Origin: Bauldia sp.
Lineage (GTDB): Bacteria > Pseudomonadota > Alphaproteobacteria > Rhizobiales > Kaistiaceae
Assembly (NCBI GenBank): GCA_022841545.1
Contig: JALHRF010000029.1
Coordinates: forward strand, 1-38,346
Direction of reading: 5' to 3'
Length of the DNA stretch: 38,346 bases
Notes under the pieces: model-generated
Databases searched by the model: none
What the model was told of the DNA's origin: nothing
What the model saw: only the letters and a program-made list of their open reading frames with translations
Shown here: piece after piece, positions 1-8,844 of the stretch
Position numbering within the stretch: position 1 is the stretch's first letter
Layout of the letters: every line of letters begins with the position of its first letter
Position numbers and translations under genes: made by a program

Positions 1-1
1 C

Positions 2-493
2 CTCGACGGCTGGCTCCGCGCGCCGCACATGCGGGAATGGTGGGGCGACCCGGAGGAGGAGCTCGGCTTCATCCGCGACATGGTCGAGGGCCGCGACACG
101 ACGCGGCCGTACCTGATCCTGCGCGATGGCGCGCCGGTCGGCTATATCCAGTACTGGTTCATCGGCCATCATCAGAACGAGACGTGGATCAGGGATCATC
201 CGTGGCTCGCCGCGCTGCCGGCGGAGACGGTCGGCGTCGACCTGTCGATCGGGGTGCCGGAGCTGCTGTCGCGCGGCATCGGCACGGCGGCGCTGAAGGC
301 GTTCATCGCCATGCTCCGCGACGAGGGGCACGGGACGATCATCATCGACCCGGACCCGGACAACAAACGTGCCGTGCGCGCCTATATGAAGGCGGGCTTC
401 CGGCCGCTCCCTGACCTGCCCGGCGTGCCGGACGATACGCTGATCATGCAATACGACCCGAACGCAAACGAGACATCATCAACTTTCAGTTAG
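2..493 (+). CDS. GNAT-family N-acetyltransferase, aminoglycoside 6'-N-acetyltransferase-like (5' end cut off)
   Basis: The reading frame is open from the window edge, so the start lies upstream. The frame opens LDGWLRAPHMREWWGDP, which matches the beta1/alpha1 part of AAC(6')-type GNAT proteins. An acetyl-CoA binding loop of the form SRGIGTAALKAFI follows, then a terminal DPDPDNKRAVRAYMKAGF segment typical of the GNAT fold. The likely role is acetyl-CoA-dependent N-acetylation of a small molecule; the substrate cannot be told and drug resistance should not be assumed. In many Hyphomicrobiales a GNAT gene lies between hslV and hslU, and that context fits because hslU follows after one inserted gene. 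The last codons become AT-rich just before the inserted NYN gene, so the C-terminus may have been altered by the insertion. Confidence 0.85.
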   Translation, partial: LDGWLRAPHMREWWGDPEEELGFIRDMVEGRDTTRPYLILRDGAPVGYIQYWFIGHHQNETWIRDHPWLAALPAETVGVDLSIGVPELLSRGIGTAALKAFIAMLRDEGHGTIIIDPDPDNKRAVRAYMKAGFRPLPDLPGVPDDTLIMQYDPNANETSSTFS

Positions 494-518
494 AGCATTT
501 ATTTCTGGGAGGGAAGAA

Positions 519-1112
519 ATGGCAGATCGAGTTCACATCATATGGGACAATTCCAATATATTCCTCTCTGGTAAGCAAGTATGTGGCGAAAAAGAGCAAA
601 AGGACGAATTCTTTCGGATAAATTTTGAAAGCCTCATTGATTTGGCGGCGGATAGTAGGCCTATCGAGCAAGTTTTTTGCGTGGGCTCGATTCCACCTCC
701 GACAGACAGTGTTTGGGGACACATCGAGAAAAAAACTGGAAAGAAGCCTGAGCTATACGAAAGAGGTGCGAAATCAGGAAAAGAGCAGGCGGTTGATCAA
801 GCACTTCAAACTAGAATGTTAAGACTTGGATACGATTTCGACCCCCCCGAAACGTTAGTTCTGCTGAGCGGAGACGGAAGGGGCATTCAAGATGGTGTAG
901 GATTTTTTGCAGATTCAAAAAGACTTCATCGAATTGGATGGAAGGTGGAAATCATCGCTTGGCGATCCCACTGTGCAAAGGCAATGGCGGAGTGGGCAAC
1001 TAACGAGGGGGTATTTGTCGATCTTGAGCAATTCTATGCACAAGTGACCTTTCTAGAAAAACTACGACGCGCCAAGCCACTAAATCTCAAAACGAGACCA
1101 AGAAGATCGTAA
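519..1112 (+). CDS. NYN-domain (PIN-like) putative ribonuclease, likely horizontally acquired
   Basis: This 197-residue protein looks like a LabA/limkain-type NYN domain, a PIN-fold, metal-dependent RNase family. The N-terminal strand [10 protein letters not shown] carries the first acidic residue (D10) with N11 and N13. Further acidic positions are D93 in KEQAVDQAL and D119 in LLSGDGRGI, with D125 following. These are the expected metal-binding acids; RNase activity is inferred, not shown. A good ribosome binding site (gggagggaag) lies just before the ATG. The gene is clearly AT-richer than its neighbours and has different codon use. It begins 25 bp after the acetyltransferase and ends 2 bp before hslU, so it was probably inserted into the hslV-GNAT-hslU operon. 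Its native role is unknown; defence or RNA decay are possibilities. Confidence 0.8.
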   Translation: MADRVHIIWDNSNIFLSGKQVCGEKEQKDEFFRINFESLIDLAADSRPIEQVFCVGSIPPPTDSVWGHIEKKTGKKPELYERGAKSGKEQAVDQALQTRMLRLGYDFDPPETLVLLSGDGRGIQDGVGFFADSKRLHRIGWKVEIIAWRSHCAKAMAEWATNEGVFVDLEQFYAQVTFLEKLRRAKPLNLKTRPRRS

Positions 1113-1114
1113 GC

Positions 1115-2422
1115 ATGACCACCTTCTCCCCCCGCGAAATCGTCTCCGAACTGGACCGCTACATCATCGGCCAGAACGACGCCAAGCGCGCCGTCGCCAT
1201 CGCGCTCAGGAATCGCTGGCGGCGCCAGCAGCTCACCGGCACGATGAAGGAGGAGGTCCTGCCGAAGAACATCCTGATGATCGGGCCGACCGGCATCGGC
1301 AAGACCGAGATCTCGCGCCGCCTGGCGAAGCTCGCCGGCGCGCCGTTCCTGAAGATCGAGGCGACCAAGTTCACCGAGGTCGGCTATGTCGGCCGCGACG
1401 TCGAGCAGATCGTGCGCGACCTGGTCGAGGTCGGCATCGGGCTCGTCCGCGACCGGAAGCGGAAGGAAGTGGCGGCCAAGGCCGAGCAGAGCGCGGAGGA
1501 GCGGGTGCTGACCGCGCTCGTCGGCGAATCGTCCTCGCCGGCGACGCGGGAGTCGTTTCGGAAGAAGCTCCGAGAGGGCGAGCTCGCCGACAAGGAGATC
1601 GAGATCGAGGTGCGGGACACGGCCGGCAAGATGCCGTCCTTCGACATCCCCGGCATGCCCGGCGCGAGCGTCGGGGTGATGAACATCTCCGACATGCTCG
1701 GCAAGGCCTTCGGCCAGCGCACCAAGAAGCGGAAGGTGACGGTGGGCGACAGCTACGACATCCTGATCGCGGAGGAGTCCGACCGGCTGCTGGACGACGA
1801 CGAGGTGGTCGCCGAGGCGATCGCCGCGGTCGAGAATGACGGCATCGTCTTCCTCGACGAGATCGACAAGATCTGCGCGCGCGAAGGCCGCTACGGTGGC
1901 GACGTGAGCCGGGAAGGCGTGCAGCGCGACCTCCTGCCGCTGATCGAGGGCACCACGGTCGCGACCAAGCACGGGCCGGTGAAGACCGACCACATCCTGT
2001 TCATCGCCTCGGGCGCGTTCCATGTCGCCAAGCCGTCTGATCTCCTGCCCGAGCTGCAGGGCCGGCTGCCGATCCGGGTCGAGCTGCAGCCGCTGACCAA
2101 GAACGACTTCCGCCGCATCCTGACCGAGCCCGAGGCGAGCCTGATCAAGCAGTACATCGCGCTGATGGCGACCGAGGGCGTGACGCTCGAGGTGACCGAC
2201 GACGCGATCGATTCGATCGCCTCGATCGCGGTGTCGATCAACTCGAACATCGAGAACATCGGCGCGCGGCGGCTGCAGACGGTGATGGAGCGCATCCTCG
2301 ACGAGGTGAGCTTCTCGGCGGCCGACCGCAACGGCGATACCGTGACGATCGACGCCGCCTATGTCGAGGCCCACATCGGCGACCTCGCCCGCAACATGGA
2401 CCTGTCGCGATTCATTCTGTGA
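1115..2422 (+). CDS. hslU: ATP-dependent protease ATPase subunit HslU
   Basis: HslU is the AAA+ unfoldase that feeds substrates to the HslV peptidase in the cytoplasm and is part of the heat-shock proteolysis system. The 435-residue length is normal. The Walker A motif GPTGIGKTE lies at residues 57-65, the Walker B strand IVFLDEID near residue 245, and a sensor/arginine region ends in [15 protein letters not shown]. The extreme C-terminus NMDLSRFIL is the conserved tail that docks into HslV pockets. The intermediate I-domain (about 110-230) is present. The start is the first ATG, immediately after the NYN stop codon, so translation is probably coupled to the inserted gene. hslV itself should lie upstream of the window. 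Confidence 0.97.
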   Translation: MTTFSPREIVSELDRYIIGQNDAKRAVAIALRNRWRRQQLTGTMKEEVLPKNILMIGPTGIGKTEISRRLAKLAGAPFLKIEATKFTEVGYVGRDVEQIVRDLVEVGIGLVRDRKRKEVAAKAEQSAEERVLTALVGESSSPATRESFRKKLREGELADKEIEIEVRDTAGKMPSFDIPGMPGASVGVMNISDMLGKAFGQRTKKRKVTVGDSYDILIAEESDRLLDDDEVVAEAIAAVENDGIVFLDEIDKICAREGRYGGDVSREGVQRDLLPLIEGTTVATKHGPVKTDHILFIASGAFHVAKPSDLLPELQGRLPIRVELQPLTKNDFRRILTEPEASLIKQYIALMATEGVTLEVTDDAIDSIASIAVSINSNIENIGARRLQTVMERILDEVSFSAADRNGDTVTIDAAYVEAHIGDLARNMDLSRFIL

Positions 2423-2817
2423 TTGACCCATGCATGAGGCATGGAAGGAACGCCATTAAATCAGGATTGTCGGTATGATGAGCTATAGGAGGGCGTTCCA
2501 TAACTCATAGCGTGGAAGCGGCAGAAGCAAGATTGGCCCGCATTCACATGGGACGAAGCGGCACCGGAGCGCAGGGAGGCGCAGTTCCTGCTGCGCTCGG
2601 TGATGCGAGGCATTGCTTCCTGCGGTGACTATCGAGCAGGATGTCCACATAAGGTGCGGTGATTGTGTCGAGGTACATCCATCAGGCTGCGCGCCCTCGC
2701 TGCCAAGGGGAATGCCGCAGCGCCTCCATACGGCGGCCACCGTGCAAGAATCGGGTGGTGGGGGGTAAGGTGAGCGCCTAAGTCGGGGTGGTGCCCACCC
2801 CTAACGCCGAGGTTGTC
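2423..2817. other. Intergenic stretch after hslU with a decayed insertion
   Basis: This stretch of about 395 bp holds no intact gene. Just after hslU there is a short hairpin (CCATGC-ATGAG-GCATGG, 2428-2444) with no T-run, so it is a poor terminator. An 8 bp inverted repeat GGAACGCC/GGCGTTCC (2447-2454 and 2492-2499) surrounds an AT-rich patch. A Fic-like coding remnant begins after it and is listed separately. The rest up to the next start shows nothing I can name. Confidence 0.5.
2504..2662 (+). pseudogene. Remnant of a Fic-family (DUF4172 N-terminal) protein
   Basis: A short open stretch with no start codon reads LIAWKRQKQDWPAFTWDEAA. This resembles the N-terminal DUF4172 signature of many Fic proteins, where a W.W(Q).PDWP.F.WD pattern opens the protein. 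The match covers only about 40 residues. The frame is closed by a stop at 2501-2503 and again at 2660-2662. No HPFxxGNGR Fic catalytic motif is visible in any frame up to the next gene. I read this as the scar of a deleted Fic gene. The similarity is judged by eye from one short motif, so confidence is limited. Confidence 0.4.
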
Positions 2818-3720
2818 ATGTCGCTCGCCGCCGCCTTCGAAACGCCCGTGCCCGTGACGATGGGCAATCATGCGCCGCGGAGCGACTACGACTACGTCCG
2901 CCGCGCGGTCGAGTACATCTCGCAGCACTGGCGCGACCAGCCGTCGCTCGAGACGATCGCCGAGGTGGTGGGGATGAAGCCCTTGTCGCTGCAGCGGCTG
3001 TTCACCCGCTGGGCGGGGCTGTCGCCAAAGGCCTTCGTCCAGGCGCTCACCCTCGATCATGCGCGCTCGCTCCTCGCCGACTCGGCATCGGTGCTCGACG
3101 CGACCTACGAGGTCGGCCTGTCGGGACCGGGCCGCCTCCACGACCTCTTCATCACCCACGACGCCATGACCCCGGGCGACTACAAGGCGCGGGGCGCCGG
3201 CATCGTCATCCGCTGGGCGTTCCATTCCTCACCTTTCGGTCAGGCGCTGGTGATGATCACCGACCGCGGGTTGGCCGGCCTCGCCTTCGCGGACGCGGGC
3301 AGCGAGACCTCGGCGCTCGCCGACATGAAGGCGCGCTGGCCTGAAGCCGACTACGTCGAGGACTACGAGGCGACCGCGCCCTATGCCCGCCGCACCTTCG
3401 ATCGCGAGACCTGGCGCCCGGAACAGCCCTTGAAGATCTTCATGATCGGCTCGGACTTCGAGGTCCGGGTCTGGGAGACGCTGCTTCGCCTGCCGCTCGG
3501 CAAGGCGACGACCTATTCCGACATCGCCGCCCATATCGGCAAACCCGCGGCGGCGCGGGCGGTGGGGGCTGCGGTGGGCAAGAACCCGATCTCGTTCGTG
3601 GTCCCCTGCCATCGGGTGCTCGGCAAGGGCGGCAGCCTCTGCGGCTACCATTGGGGCCTGACCCGGAAGCGCGCCATCCTCGGCTGGGAGGCGGGGGTGG
3701 TCGGGGACAGCGAGGGGTGA
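2818..3720 (+). CDS. AraC-type HTH / methylated-DNA--[protein]-cysteine S-methyltransferase fusion (Ada-like, lacking the N-terminal zinc domain)
   Basis: The protein repairs O6-alkylguanine by moving the alkyl group to its own cysteine. From the ATG at 2818 it is 300 residues. Residues about 25-125 are an AraC-type helix-turn-helix (YISQHWRDQPSLETIAEVVGM, then LSPKAFVQALTLDHAR). Residues about 210-290 are the methyltransferase with the active-site PCHRV motif (Cys264) and the conserved GKATTYSDIA arm. The N-terminal Ada phosphotriester-repair cysteine cluster is absent, so this is the short two-domain type. The frame extends upstream to a GTG at 2788, but the ATG at 2818 gives the more natural start. 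The HTH suggests that it may regulate its own or other repair genes. Confidence 0.92.
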   Translation: MSLAAAFETPVPVTMGNHAPRSDYDYVRRAVEYISQHWRDQPSLETIAEVVGMKPLSLQRLFTRWAGLSPKAFVQALTLDHARSLLADSASVLDATYEVGLSGPGRLHDLFITHDAMTPGDYKARGAGIVIRWAFHSSPFGQALVMITDRGLAGLAFADAGSETSALADMKARWPEADYVEDYEATAPYARRTFDRETWRPEQPLKIFMIGSDFEVRVWETLLRLPLGKATTYSDIAAHIGKPAAARAVGAAVGKNPISFVVPCHRVLGKGGSLCGYHWGLTRKRAILGWEAGVVGDSEG

Positions 3721-3834
3721 GGGCCGCCCTCCGGCGGCGACACCTGCGCCCACGATCCAGCCGATGACGCTGACGGTGCGGTCACCCGAACGCAGGATGG
3801 GAGGCTTCGTAGCTGGCCGGCGCGGGCAGGCCGC

Positions 3835-4848
3835 TCAGCCCGCGTAGAGCCCCGGCCGCGTCTCCAGCCTGATTTCGACCGGCTGCCCGGTCCTGAGCGC
3901 GGCGATGCCGGCATCGGCGATGGCGGTGGCCGCATAGCCGTCCCAGGCGCTGGCGCCGCCGGCGCCCACCGCGCCGCCATCGGCGATGGCATCGATCCAG
4001 GCCTGGAGTTCGATGCGGTAGGCGTCGGCGAAGCGCCTGCGCCAGTCGGTGCCGTGGAGGATGCCCTCGCGGCCGTCGTGGCGGAGCACGGTATCGCTCC
4101 GCGGCTGAAGCTCGATCGCGCCCTTCTCGCAGACGAGCTCGCCCCGCACGTCGTAGCCGTATTGGGCGTTGATGAAGATCTCGATCTCGACCACCGGGCC
4201 GCCGGCCATCTCGAGGATCAGAATCTGCGGGTCGCGGACGGTGGTGAGGCGGCTCGGCCGCGGGGTCACCACGATGGCGCGGGCCGCTTCGGCGTCGAGC
4301 AGCCAGCGGGCAATGTCGATCTCGTGGACGCCGGAATTGGCGATCAGCCCTTCGGACGTGGTGTAGCCGGTCGACTGCCGGTTGCGGTGGATGCAATGGA
4401 AGATCAGCGCTGCGCCGAGATCGCCGCTCTCAAGCGCCCGCTTCATCGACACATAGCCGGGATCGAAGCGCCGCATGAAGCCGACCTGGATCATCTGCCT
4501 GCCCATCCCGACCTCGCGCCCGACGATGTCGAGGCAATCCCCCGCGGAGGTAGCGAGCGGCTTCTCGCAGAGCACCGGCTTGCCGGCGTCGAGCGCCATG
4601 AGCACCAGCGCCTTGTGGGTCGGGTCGGGTGAGGCCACGATCACGGCATCGACATTGCTGTCGCCGATGAGGTCGGCGGCGTCGGCATAGGCCGCGTTCA
4701 CGCCATGGCTCGCGGCGACGGCGTCCCGCCGGGGCGCGTCCGGGTCGGACACCGCCACCAGCTCGGCCCCGGCGACGCTCGACGCGAGAATCCGCGCGTG
4801 ATCGGCGCCCATGATCCCCGCCCCGATCACCCCCACCTTGATTGTCAT
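3835..4848 (-). CDS. iolG: Gfo/Idh/MocA-family oxidoreductase, inositol 2-dehydrogenase-like
   Basis: This 337-residue NAD(P)-dependent dehydrogenase has an N-terminal Rossmann domain that begins KVGVIGAGIMGADHA. The family EKP motif is present in VLCEKPLATS, and the C-terminal substrate domain carries the catalytic HEIDIARW signature. The closest functional guess is myo-inositol 2-dehydrogenase (IolG), which oxidises inositol to 2-keto-inosose. MocA of rhizopine catabolism belongs to the same family, and the neighbours (MocD-like desaturase, reductase, isomerase) make a MocA-like role worth considering. It is transcribed away from the hydroxylase gene at 5051, with about 200 bp between them. 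Family assignment is firm; the exact substrate is not. Confidence 0.88.
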   Translation of the reverse strand: MTIKVGVIGAGIMGADHARILASSVAGAELVAVSDPDAPRRDAVAASHGVNAAYADAADLIGDSNVDAVIVASPDPTHKALVLMALDAGKPVLCEKPLATSAGDCLDIVGREVGMGRQMIQVGFMRRFDPGYVSMKRALESGDLGAALIFHCIHRNRQSTGYTTSEGLIANSGVHEIDIARWLLDAEAARAIVVTPRPSRLTTVRDPQILILEMAGGPVVEIEIFINAQYGYDVRGELVCEKGAIELQPRSDTVLRHDGREGILHGTDWRRRFADAYRIELQAWIDAIADGGAVGAGGASAWDGYAATAIADAGIAALRTGQPVEIRLETRPGLYAG

Positions 4849-5050
4849 CTCTGTCCCCGTTGTCTGGGCCGACTGCCCCCGGCCGGCGGAGCGGAGGATG
4901 GTGGCGCGGCCGGCCTCCGGTCAAGCGCGGCAAGAAGACACTGATGGGATTCCACCAAGCTCGCCGTTTTCCGGATATGCCTGTAGTCTTATCACACGCT
5001 GGATGCGGCGCGCGGGGGGACACGTGCGCCCGAGGGAGGAAACCGACGCC

Positions 5051-6061
5051 ATGGCCAGTATCGACGCAGACGTCCGCGACCGGCGCGGCGACTGGAAGCC
5101 GCCGTCGACCATCAAGTCGCCGCCGTTGTTCACGCTGCCGTTCAATCCTCTGAAGACGCTCAAGTGGATCTTCGGCTGGCCCGGCTACCTCCTGCCGTGG
5201 AACCTGCTCTATGCCGGGATCGCGATCCTCACCTGGGCGTTCCTCACGCCGAGCCTCGCCTCGATGCAGACTTTCGAGGTCTGGTGGATCGCGGCGATCT
5301 TCGCCCGGAACGCGGTGATGCTTTTTCTGTTCGTCGGCGCCTTCCACTTCGCGCTCTACGTCAAGCAGCGGCAGGGCACCCGCTACAAGCACACCAACCG
5401 CTGGCAGGCGAAGGACAACCCGGTGTTCCTGTTCAGGAACCAGGTCCTCGACAACATGTTCTGGACCTTCGTCAGCGCCGTCCCGGTGTGGACGGCGTTC
5501 GAGGTGGTCACCCTCTGGCTGATGGCGAACCAGTACATCCCGACCATCACCTTCGAATCGAACCCGGTATGGTTCGTGGTGCTGATGCTGCTCATCCCGC
5601 TCTTCCGCGAGATCCACTTCTACCTCGTCCACCGGCTGATCCACTGGCCGCCGCTCTACCGGGCGGTCCACAGCCTCCACCACAAGAACGCCAATCCGGG
5701 GCCGTGGTCGGGGCTCGCCATGCACCCGGTCGAGCACATCCTCTATTTCTCGGGCGTGCTCATCCACTGGATCCTGCCGTCGCACCCGATCCACGTCATC
5801 TTCCACCTCCAGCACCTCGCCTTCGCCCCGGCGCCCGGGCATTCCGGCTTCGCCGAGGTCGAGATCACCGACGGCTTCCACGTCAAGACGGGCGACTATT
5901 TTCACTACCTCCACCACAAGCACTTCGAGTGCAACTACGGCAACGACCTGATGCCGATCGACGCCTGGGTGGGCACCTTCCACGATGGCTCGAAGGAAGC
6001 GGAGGAACGGATCAACGAGCGCTTCATGGAGCGGGCGAAACGGATGGGCAAGGTCCAATGA
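5051..6061 (+). CDS. Sterol desaturase / fatty acid hydroxylase superfamily membrane di-iron oxygenase
   Basis: This 336-residue integral membrane protein has several hydrophobic segments (about 45-70, 80-105, 135-160, 172-188 and 225-262). It carries the histidine clusters of the fatty acid hydroxylase superfamily: HFYLVH at 189-194, HSLHH at 207-211 and HYLHHKHFE from 285. These residues bind the di-iron centre that hydroxylates or desaturates a lipid or hydrocarbon-like substrate. The ATG at 5051 is preceded by a strong gagggagga ribosome binding site; the frame is open further upstream, but that part would run over the promoter region. It lies 140 bp before the desaturase gene, and an FAD reductase further on could supply electrons. 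The substrate is unknown. Confidence 0.88.
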   Translation: MASIDADVRDRRGDWKPPSTIKSPPLFTLPFNPLKTLKWIFGWPGYLLPWNLLYAGIAILTWAFLTPSLASMQTFEVWWIAAIFARNAVMLFLFVGAFHFALYVKQRQGTRYKHTNRWQAKDNPVFLFRNQVLDNMFWTFVSAVPVWTAFEVVTLWLMANQYIPTITFESNPVWFVVLMLLIPLFREIHFYLVHRLIHWPPLYRAVHSLHHKNANPGPWSGLAMHPVEHILYFSGVLIHWILPSHPIHVIFHLQHLAFAPAPGHSGFAEVEITDGFHVKTGDYFHYLHHKHFECNYGNDLMPIDAWVGTFHDGSKEAEERINERFMERAKRMGKVQ

Positions 6062-6099
6062 CGGAAATCACATCATGGACCGGGCTTCGTTGCGGGGAT

Positions 6100-6117
6100 A
6101 TGCGTCAGTTTACGCAT
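6100..6117. promoter_or_regulatory. Putative operator upstream of the desaturase gene
   Basis: The sequence ATGCGTCAGTTTACGCAT is a perfect inverted repeat with 6 bp arms and a 6 bp spacer. It abuts and overlaps by one base the -35 hexamer of the promoter described next. This placement is typical of a repressor or activator site. The cognate regulator is not in the window. Confidence 0.55.
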
Positions 6118-6145
6118 TGACACTTGGCGGACTGAGCGCATTTTA
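6117..6145 (+). promoter_or_regulatory. Sigma-70-type promoter for the desaturase gene
   Basis: A perfect -35 hexamer TTGACA (6117-6122) is followed after 17 bp by a weak -10 hexamer ATTTTA (6140-6145). It lies about 57 bp ahead of the desaturase start at 6202. An inverted repeat directly upstream suggests regulated expression. The promoter separates this gene from the hydroxylase before it. Confidence 0.55.
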
Positions 6146-6201
6146 GGCATACGACACCCGGCTGCGCCTGGCGCGCCGGACTTCGCGGAGGAGCGGACAT
6201 C

Positions 6202-7290
6202 ATGGCGGTCGCAGAGATCACCAAGCGCGACTACAGTCTCGTCGGGCTCGACACCAAGCGCGCCGAGGCGGAGGGGCTGGCGACGGCCGAGTGGTACCAC
6301 ACGCCGATCCCGCGCAAGCGCCTGAAGGAGCTGATGCAGCGGTCCGACCAGCCGGCGATCCGCGACACCATGATTCACATTGCGGCGTTCCTGGTCGCCG
6401 GCGTCGGCGGCTTCCTCCTCTGGGGGACGTGGTGGAGCGTGCCCTTCTTCATCGTATATGGCGCGCTTTACGGGTCCTCGATGGACTCGCGCTGGCACGA
6501 ATGCGGCCACCGCACCGCCTTCAGGACCAAGTGGATGAACGACGTGATCTACGAGATCGCGTCCTTCATGATGTTCCGCGAGCCCGATGTCTGGCGCTGG
6601 AGCCACACCCGGCACCACACCGACACCATCATCGTCGGCCGCGACCCCGAGATCGCGGTGCCGCGTCCGCCGAAGCTCTGGGAGATCGCGCTCGCCTTCC
6701 TCGCGATCATGCAGGCCAAGGTCTACTTCAAGAAGATCGTCCTGCACTCGACCGGCAAGCTCACCGACGAGGAGAAGACCTTCATCCCCGAATCCGAATG
6801 GAGCAAGGTCTATCTCACCGCCCGCATCCACCTCGCGATCTACGTGGCGACGGTCGCGCTGGCGCTCGCCACCTGGAGCATCATGCCGCTGATGTTCATC
6901 GGCCTGCCGTCGATGTATGGCGCGTGGCTCCACGTCACCACCGGGCTCACCCAGCATGCCGGCCTCGCCGAGGACGTGCTCGACCACCGGCTCAACTGCC
7001 GCACGGTCTACATGAACCCGATCGTGCGGTTCCTGTACTGGGAGATGAACTACCACGTCGAGCACCACATGTTTCCGATGGTGCCCTACTACAACCTCAA
7101 GCATCTCCACGCCGAGATGAAGGACGATACGCCCACGCCCTATACCGGCTTCTGGGAGGCGTACCAGGAGATCATCCCGGCGATCATCCGGCAGGTGAAG
7201 GAGCCGACCTACTACGTCAAGCGGCAGCTCCCGCCGACGGCGCACGCCTTCACCCCAGGGATGGCGACGCCGCCGCTCGCGGCGGAGTAG
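6202..7290 (+). CDS. Fatty acid desaturase-family membrane oxygenase, MocD-like
   Basis: This 362-residue membrane protein has the three histidine boxes of the membrane desaturase/alkane hydroxylase superfamily: HECGH at 99-103, HTRHH at 135-139 and HVEHH at 285-289, plus extra conserved histidines at 252 and 262. Hydrophobic segments lie near 57-92, 163-180 and 208-240. The family includes MocD, the hydrocarbon-oxygenase component proposed for rhizopine breakdown, which works with a ferredoxin (MocE) and a ferredoxin reductase (MocF). A dehydrogenase of the MocA family and a ferredoxin reductase are nearby, which supports but does not prove such a role. A gaggagc ribosome binding site lies before the ATG. 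A fatty-acyl desaturase is the alternative. Confidence 0.85.
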   Translation: MAVAEITKRDYSLVGLDTKRAEAEGLATAEWYHTPIPRKRLKELMQRSDQPAIRDTMIHIAAFLVAGVGGFLLWGTWWSVPFFIVYGALYGSSMDSRWHECGHRTAFRTKWMNDVIYEIASFMMFREPDVWRWSHTRHHTDTIIVGRDPEIAVPRPPKLWEIALAFLAIMQAKVYFKKIVLHSTGKLTDEEKTFIPESEWSKVYLTARIHLAIYVATVALALATWSIMPLMFIGLPSMYGAWLHVTTGLTQHAGLAEDVLDHRLNCRTVYMNPIVRFLYWEMNYHVEHHMFPMVPYYNLKHLHAEMKDDTPTPYTGFWEAYQEIIPAIIRQVKEPTYYVKRQLPPTAHAFTPGMATPPLAAE

Positions 7291-7321
7291 GGCGCGCGAG
7301 GAAAGAGGTTGGGACCATCGT

Positions 7322-7523
7322 GCGTCCTTCGAGGCTCGCCGCCAAACGCGGCGAGCACCTCAGGATGAGGGGCGTGGGTTGGCTCCATATATGACATAAG
7401 TCCTTGCGCCGCTTGTGGAAAACCAAAAGCTCCTCATCCTGAGGTGCGAGCGCTTTGCGCGAGCCTCGAAGGACGCACTGGCGGTAGTCCAGGACATTCT
7501 TTCACACGCTCTCAGGATGAGGG
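7322..7523. repeat. Paired palindromic repeats, family A, first locus
   Basis: A 49 bp palindromic unit (7322-7370) starts gcgtccttcgaggctcg and ends cacctcaggatgagg. An inverted copy lies at 7432-7476, separated by 61 bp. A short third piece (ctcaggatgaggg) is at 7511-7523. The inner loop differs between copies but stays complementary within each copy. The whole gap between the desaturase and the amidohydrolase is filled by these repeats. The same pair arrangement occurs at 11690-11832. Confidence 0.8.
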
Positions 7524-7554
7524 CGGTGGGTTTGTTCGAGAGAGGCCATAAGCC

Positions 7555-8820
7555 ATGCGCCATCCGATCCGAGACTTCGTCGAAGCCCTGCCGATGACGG
7601 ACGTCCACGAGCACCATTTCCCGAAGGTGCTCGACGCGCCCGACGTCGATCTTCTCCGGCTCTTCACCGAGAGCTATGCGAACTGGACGCGGGGACGATC
7701 GTTCGCCCTGCCGTCGGAGGCGCTGGACCCGAAACCGGCGGAGCTTCCCCGGCATCCGACGACGTGGCAGGCGCTCGCACCGTATCTGACGGAAAGCGGC
7801 TCCAATTCCTTCGTCCGCAACATCGTTCGCGTCGTGACCGAGCTCTACGGCGAGGGCGAAGATTCGATCACGGAGGGGAACTGGGAGAGGCTCGACGCGC
7901 GGGTCCGCCAGCAGCACGCCCGGCCGAACGGCTGGCTCGAGATCCTCGACCGCGCCCGTATCGGGCGGATCATCACCGATCCCTATGTCGACCCGATGAT
8001 CGACGCGCATGTCGAGATAAGCCCCCGGCACCTGTCGGTGCTCCGCATCAATGCCTTCGCCTGCGGCTGGAACCCGGAGGCCAAGGACCACAACGGCACG
8101 TCGGCGCACGAGATACTCGGCCGGCTCGGCATGCATCCGCGCAGCTTCGACGACTATGTCGGGACCCTCGACGAACTGGTGGGCGGGGCTCGCGGCCGTC
8201 ACCAGGTCGCCCTCAAGAACGCGCTCGCCTATGATCGCCACCTCGATTTCGACGCGCCCGACGAAGCGCTGGCCCGTGCGGCCTGGGGCAAGTTGTCGCC
8301 GAGCGCTGCCGAGCAGAAGGCCTTCGGCGATTTCGTCGTGGACCGGTTCTGCCGGCTCGCCGGCGAGCACGACCTCCCCATGCAGATGCACCTCGGCAGC
8401 GCGATCATCCGCGGCTCGCATCCGCTCCACACCGCCGGTCTCATCGAGCGGCATCCCCGCACCCGTTTTCTCCTGATGCACCTGGCCTATCCGTGGGCCC
8501 GCGACCTGCTCGGGATGGCGCTGATCTACCGCAACATCTGGATCGACCTCTGCTGGGCGCCGCTCCTCAGCCCGACCCTTTTCAGGCAGAGCCTGCATGA
8601 AGCCATCGAGGTGCTGCCCGACGAGTCGCGGATGATGATCGGCGGCGACAACTGGCACGCCGAGGAGACCTACGGTGCGATGACGCTCGCGCGACGCATT
8701 CTGGGCGAGGTGCTCGAAGAAAAGATCGGCTCCGGCTACTTCACCGAAGCCGACGCGCAACGCCTCGCGCCGAAGATCCTGAGCGACAACGCGATCGCAT
8801 TCTTCGGCCTGGGCCGGTGA
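7555..8820 (+). CDS. Amidohydrolase-superfamily protein, uronate isomerase-like
   Basis: This 421-residue protein fits the metal-dependent TIM-barrel amidohydrolases. Near the N-terminus TDVHEHHFPK gives the first-strand HxH metal ligands. Later landmarks are QMHLGSAI, RFLLMHLAYPW and the terminal-strand aspartate in MIGGDNWHAEE. The overall pattern is closer to the uronate isomerase branch than to simple lactonases. The reaction is probably isomerisation or hydrolysis of a sugar acid, but I cannot define the substrate. The mutarotase gene facing it and the sugar isomerase downstream suggest sugar catabolism. The ATG follows a repeat-filled gap, so its promoter must lie within or beyond the repeats. 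Confidence 0.75.
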   Translation: MRHPIRDFVEALPMTDVHEHHFPKVLDAPDVDLLRLFTESYANWTRGRSFALPSEALDPKPAELPRHPTTWQALAPYLTESGSNSFVRNIVRVVTELYGEGEDSITEGNWERLDARVRQQHARPNGWLEILDRARIGRIITDPYVDPMIDAHVEISPRHLSVLRINAFACGWNPEAKDHNGTSAHEILGRLGMHPRSFDDYVGTLDELVGGARGRHQVALKNALAYDRHLDFDAPDEALARAAWGKLSPSAAEQKAFGDFVVDRFCRLAGEHDLPMQMHLGSAIIRGSHPLHTAGLIERHPRTRFLLMHLAYPWARDLLGMALIYRNIWIDLCWAPLLSPTLFRQSLHEAIEVLPDESRMMIGGDNWHAEETYGAMTLARRILGEVLEEKIGSGYFTEADAQRLAPKILSDNAIAFFGLGR

Positions 8821-8844
8821 GCACCGTTCCGTGACGGCAACGGG

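Noticed and set aside
1034-2431. A 465-codon open frame opposite hslU
   Set aside because: Shadow frame of a conserved gene in GC-rich DNA; composition is unlike a protein and no motif is present.
4811-5050. An N-terminal extension of the hydroxylase
   Set aside because: It would cross the iolG start and the promoter region; a strong ribosome binding site precedes the ATG at 5051.
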